Shown here in pieces: positions 61,344 through 64,000 of a stretch of DNA of 64,000 nucleotides (the stretch's first letter is position 1; the number at the start of each line of letters is the position of its first letter). The position numbers were made by a program, and so were the translations under genes. Origin of the DNA: Cellulomonas sp. (lineage in GTDB: Bacteria > Actinomycetota > Actinomycetes > Actinomycetales > Cellulomonadaceae); the NCBI RefSeq assembly GCF_017744555.1, contig NZ_JAGIBD010000002.1, positions 155,781 to 219,780 of the forward strand, written 5' to 3'. Under the pieces are notes generated by a model that did not search any database, was not told the DNA's origin, and saw nothing but the letters and a program-made list of their open reading frames with translations.

Positions 61344-61799
61344 GTGCCCCTCCGTCACGACCAGGTCCGCCGCACCCCCGACCGCCTCAAGGACCGACCG
61401 ACGTGGCTCCTCAGCCGCGCGCACGCCCGCTCGGTCGCGATCCTCCACGCCGGATTCGAGGCCGGCGGCAACGGCCTGCGCGGCTACCACTACCGGCTGC
61501 TCGCCGCGCTCGAGCAGTTCGGGCCCGCGAGCCAGGCCGACCTCGGGCGCGACACCGGCATCGACCGCAGCGACGTGACCGCCGCCCTGCTCCTGCTCGA
61601 GGGGCGCGGCCTGGTCGAGCGCCGCGTCGACCCCGACCACAAGCGGCGCAACATCGTCACGCTGACGACGGCCGGTCAGGACGCGCTCCGGGCGCTCGAC
61701 GACGTGCTCGACGGCATCCAGCGGGAGGTCCTCGCGCCGCTCTCCGCGGCCGAGCAGCGCCAGCTCGTCGCGCTGCTCGCGCGGGTCGCGGAGGGCTGA
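61344..61799 (+). CDS. MarR-family transcriptional regulator
   Basis: Winged-helix regulator of 151 residues. The DNA-binding region reads YHYRLLAALEQFGPASQADLG, RDTGIDRSDVTAALLLLEGRG and the wing RRVDPDHKRRNIVTLT. The helices at both ends should form the dimer interface. No cysteine is present, so it is more likely ligand-sensing than thiol-sensing. The GTG start follows a leaderless TAGGCT. Three palindromes in the shared upstream region make it the probable repressor of the divergent reductase operon and of itself. Confidence 0.9.
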   Translation: MPLRHDQVRRTPDRLKDRPTWLLSRAHARSVAILHAGFEAGGNGLRGYHYRLLAALEQFGPASQADLGRDTGIDRSDVTAALLLLEGRGLVERRVDPDHKRRNIVTLTTAGQDALRALDDVLDGIQREVLAPLSAAEQRQLVALLARVAEG

Positions 61800-61844
61800 G
61801 GGCCGACGGCGCGACCCAGCCGCCCAAGGGGGCGCGCGCCCGCA

Positions 61845-61856
61845 GGTACTAGTACC
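61845..61856. promoter_or_regulatory. Perfect 12-base palindrome, candidate response-regulator site
   Basis: GGTACTAGTACC lies 77 bases upstream of the low-complexity exported protein gene and is followed by AAGG. It is the only AT-containing symmetric site in this region. Recognition by the nearby NarL-type regulator is possible but unproven. Confidence 0.4.
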
Positions 61857-61932
61857 AAGGTCCGATGGCGAGGCCGACCGCGCGGGCGGGAGAAAGGACT
61901 CCTGACCGCACGAGCCCGACCGAGGAGTCCCC

Positions 61933-62337
61933 ATGAAGCGCCTGCTCATCTTCACCGGAGCCGCGATGTTCGCCGCGATCCCCGCCGCCGCGGGCCTGGC
62001 CGGCAACAGCAGCCTGCAGCCGTCCGTCCCCGTCTCCCCGCCGAGCCAGGCCGTGATCGACGACCACGGCGGCCGGCTCGACCGGGACCTGCGCACCGAG
62101 CCGGGCGACGACCGCGACGCGAACGGCACCGGCACCCCTGCTCCCGCTCCCGCCCCGACGGCCGACGGCTCGGGCCACCACGGCGGCGGCTCCGGCAGCG
62201 GCTCCGGCGGGTCGGACGACGGCAGCGGGTCGGACGACGGCAGCGGGTCGGACGACGGCACCGGCTCCCACGGCTCCGACGACGGCTCCGGGCACGACGC
62301 CGGCGACGACCACGGTGGCCGTGGCAGCGACGACTGA
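61933..62337 (+). CDS. Small exported low-complexity protein (Gly/Ser/Asp-rich)
   Basis: Protein of 134 residues. A short signal segment (KRLLIFTGAAMFAAIPAAAGLAG, about 2-24) precedes a mature part that turns into Pro/Ala and then repeats of Ser-Asp-Asp-Gly-Ser-Gly with His-Gly insertions. The acidic Asp pairs could bind calcium, but no defined motif exists. ATG at 61933 has GAGGAG six bases upstream. It lies just before a kinase/response regulator pair and after a palindrome, so it may be a target or an accessory of that system. No homologous function is recognised. Confidence 0.72.
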   Translation: MKRLLIFTGAAMFAAIPAAAGLAGNSSLQPSVPVSPPSQAVIDDHGGRLDRDLRTEPGDDRDANGTGTPAPAPAPTADGSGHHGGGSGSGSGGSDDGSGSDDGSGSDDGTGSHGSDDGSGHDAGDDHGGRGSDD

Positions 62338-62376
62338 CGCACCCGCGCCCCGTCCGGGAACCGGACCGCACGGACC

Positions 62377-62382
62377 TAGGGT
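62377..62382 (+). promoter_or_regulatory. -10 box TAGGGT of a leaderless promoter
   Basis: TAGGGT lies seven bases before the GTG at 62390 of the kinase gene. Confidence 0.5.
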
Positions 62383-62389
62383 GAGCGTC

Positions 62390-63784
62390 GTGCTCCCGGC
62401 CGACGAGCGTCCCGACGTCCCGTGGACCGTGCTGAGCCAGGGCGGCGAGGACGGCGCGGTGGGCGCGCAGCGACCGGTCCGGACCTGGCGCGTGTTCGGC
62501 CAGGTGGTCGCCGCCGCGACGGTCGTCCTGGTGCTGGTCGCGCTGCTCGGCGTGGCGGCGAGCCGCCGGATCGCGGAGCAGGAGTCGGTCAACGACGCCG
62601 CGCGGCGCACGGACCTCGTCGCCGACGCCGTCGTGCAGCCCGTCCTGCTCGACGGCATCGTCACGTCCGACCCGGCCGCGGTGGCGGCGCTCGACACCGT
62701 GGTCCGCGAGCACGTGCTCGACGACGACGTCGTCCGGGTGAAGCTGTGGGACGCCGACGGGCGGATCGTGTACTCCGACGAGCCCCGCCTCGTCGGCCGC
62801 ACGTTCGGCCTCGGCGCCGACGAGCGTGCCGTGCTCGTCCGTCCCACCACGGAGGCCGACGTCAGCGACCTCGACGAGCCCGAGAACGAGTTCGAGCGCG
62901 GCCAGGGCAAGCTGCTCGAGGTCTACCGGCCGGTGTGGACGCCCGACGGCACGGTCCTGCTCCTCGAGACGTACAGCCGGTACGACGCGGTCACCGAACG
63001 GTCCACCGCGATCTGGCGCGGCTTCGCGGGCATCACCCTGACCAGCCTCCTGCTGCTCGTCGTGCTCATGCTCCCCGTGCTGTGGACGCTCCTGGACCGG
63101 CTGCGGCGCGGGCAGCAGCAACGCGAGGTCCTGCTGCAGCGCGCGATCGACGCGTCGGACCAGGAACGCCGGCGGATCGCGGCGACGCTGCACGACGGGG
63201 TGGTGCAGGAGCTCGCCGCCTCGTCGTTCGCGCTGGCCGGCACCGCCGACCGGGTCGAGCGTTCCGCGGCACCCGAGCTGGCCGAGCCGGTCCGCGAGGC
63301 GGCCGCGACCGTCCGGGCCAGCATCCGGGGTCTGCGGTCGCTGCTCGTCGACATCTACCCGGCGAGCCTGCGGGACTCCGGCCTCCGCGCCGCCCTGGGC
63401 GACCTCGTCGGCGGGCTCGCCTCGCGCGGCGTCGACGTCCGGCTGGACCTGCCCGCGGACGACGAGGTGCGGCTGCCGCCCGAGCAGGAGCGCCTCGTCT
63501 ACCGCGTCGCGCAGGAGACGCTCCGGAACGCGGTCACGCACGCGCAGGCCCGCACCGTCGTGGTGCGGCTCGCGCGGCACGCGGGTGTCGCCGTCCTGGA
63601 GGTCGTCGACGACGGGCTCGGCTTCGACGCGCCGACCGTCCTCGCGGCCCCGGCCGAGGGACACTTCGGCCTGCGCCTCCTGCGGGACGTCGCCGTCGCC
63701 GGCGGTGCGCGCCTCGAGGTGGCCACGGCACCGGGCGCCGGCTGCCGCTGGAGGCTCACGCTGCCGAAGGAGACCGATGACTGA
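62390..63784 (+). CDS. Sensor histidine kinase (HisKA_3, two-helix ectodomain type)
   Basis: Membrane kinase of 464 residues. A first helix (about 37-57) and a second (about 213-236) bracket an extracytoplasmic sensor of about 155 residues (VKLWDADGRIVYSDEPRLVG has a Cache/PAS-like look). The H-box QERRRIAATLHDGVVQELAAS puts the phosphorylated histidine at 268. The ATPase part has ETLRNAVTHAQA and VVDDGLGFD, then GHFGLRLLRD. GTG at 62390 was chosen over upstream in-frame starts because TAGGGT is seven bases before it. The last codons overlap the start of the response regulator by eight bases. The stimulus is unknown. Confidence 0.9.
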   Translation: MLPADERPDVPWTVLSQGGEDGAVGAQRPVRTWRVFGQVVAAATVVLVLVALLGVAASRRIAEQESVNDAARRTDLVADAVVQPVLLDGIVTSDPAAVAALDTVVREHVLDDDVVRVKLWDADGRIVYSDEPRLVGRTFGLGADERAVLVRPTTEADVSDLDEPENEFERGQGKLLEVYRPVWTPDGTVLLLETYSRYDAVTERSTAIWRGFAGITLTSLLLLVVLMLPVLWTLLDRLRRGQQQREVLLQRAIDASDQERRRIAATLHDGVVQELAASSFALAGTADRVERSAAPELAEPVREAAATVRASIRGLRSLLVDIYPASLRDSGLRAALGDLVGGLASRGVDVRLDLPADDEVRLPPEQERLVYRVAQETLRNAVTHAQARTVVVRLARHAGVAVLEVVDDGLGFDAPTVLAAPAEGHFGLRLLRDVAVAGGARLEVATAPGAGCRWRLTLPKETDD

Positions 63785-64000
63785 CGCCGAGGTGACGGTG
63801 CTGCTCGCGGACGACCACCACCTGGTGCGCTCCGGGCTCGCGACGCTCCTCGACGGGGCGCCGGGGCTGCGGGTCGTCGCGGAGGCGGCCGACGGTGAGC
63901 AGGCGGTCGCGCTCGACACCGAGCTCCGGCCGGACGTCGTGCTCATGGACCTGTCGATGCCCGTGCTGGACGGCGTGGAGGCCACCCGCAGGATCGTCGC
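63777..64000 (+). CDS. Response regulator (partial, runs off the right edge)
   Basis: The first 74 residues of a receiver domain are visible: VLLADDHHLVRSGLATLL with the paired acidic residues, and the phospho-accepting Asp58 in VVLMDLSMPVLDG. The adjoining HisKA_3 kinase implies a NarL/LuxR-type output domain beyond the edge. ATG at 63777 overlaps the kinase end by eight bases, which couples the pair. Confidence 0.9.
   Translation, partial: MTDAEVTVLLADDHHLVRSGLATLLDGAPGLRVVAEAADGEQAVALDTELRPDVVLMDLSMPVLDGVEATRRIV

Overview
The window is very GC-rich DNA with strong codon bias, so long open antisense frames are common and were discounted. Its gene content points to an actinomycete, most likely of the order Micrococcales and close to Cellulomonas. 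The evidence is a proteasome-activator gene (bpa), a DUF5926 gene, a NIT-domain kinase next to a Roadblock protein, F420-type reductase and GMC oxidase families, and many apparently leaderless genes. The genus is an inference from gene families, not from a marker-gene comparison.

Layout. 1-5 kb: a conservon-like signalling operon on the minus strand (giant NIT sensor kinase, possible 29-codon ORF, Roadblock protein cut by the window edge). 5-10.3 kb: housekeeping and redox genes (PIG3-type quinone reductase, AGE-family epimerase/isomerase, Bpa, EamA transporter, and a divergent QorB/QorR-like redox pair). 10.3-14 kb: a sugar ABC importer operon without its ATPase, preceded by a palindrome-rich control region. 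14-19.2 kb: serS with a HAD phosphatase, a diacylglycerol-kinase-type lipid kinase, a GntR regulator and pheA. 19.3-27.2 kb: a large membrane protein, a GT2 glycosyltransferase, a DUF5926 protein, pgm and an unknown membrane protein. 27.2-35.8 kb: GNAT, two MFS transporters, a kinase-like/SRPBCC pair, a PoxB-type pyruvate:quinone oxidoreductase, a DnaQ-like protein that has lost catalytic residues, gluconate kinase and a YtxH protein.

36.0-54.0 kb is the standout. Eight plus-strand genes are almost all joined by 4-base ATGA/GTGA overlaps. They encode an S53 (sedolisin) peptidase, an unknown 188-residue protein, three one-module nonribosomal peptide synthetases, two beta-propeller proteins (a sorbosone/glucose-dehydrogenase-like one and an eight-blade PQQ-type one) and a VTT/DedA-like membrane protein. 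The modules read as C-A-PCP (serine code), C-A-N-methyltransferase-PCP (unassigned code) and C-A-PCP (pocket resembling beta-amino-acid domains). There is no thioesterase, terminal reductase, MbtH protein, PPTase or dedicated exporter in the window. I infer a short N-methylated peptide product with an unusual release or maturation route.

54-64 kb: an AlkZ-like winged-helix protein, a membrane protein, a GMC oxidoreductase with a ferredoxin-like cysteine cluster, a sensor kinase/response regulator pair, an F420-type reductase and partner gene divergent from a MarR regulator with three palindromic sites, a low-complexity exported protein, and a second kinase/response regulator pair cut by the right edge.

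About fifteen genes share one signal: a -10 hexamer close to TAGGCT exactly 6-7 bases before the start codon, with no Shine-Dalgarno sequence. I read these as leaderless promoters and used them to choose several starts. No tRNA, rRNA, CRISPR array, insertion sequence or prophage was recognised. No gene-free stretch exceeds about 250 bases.
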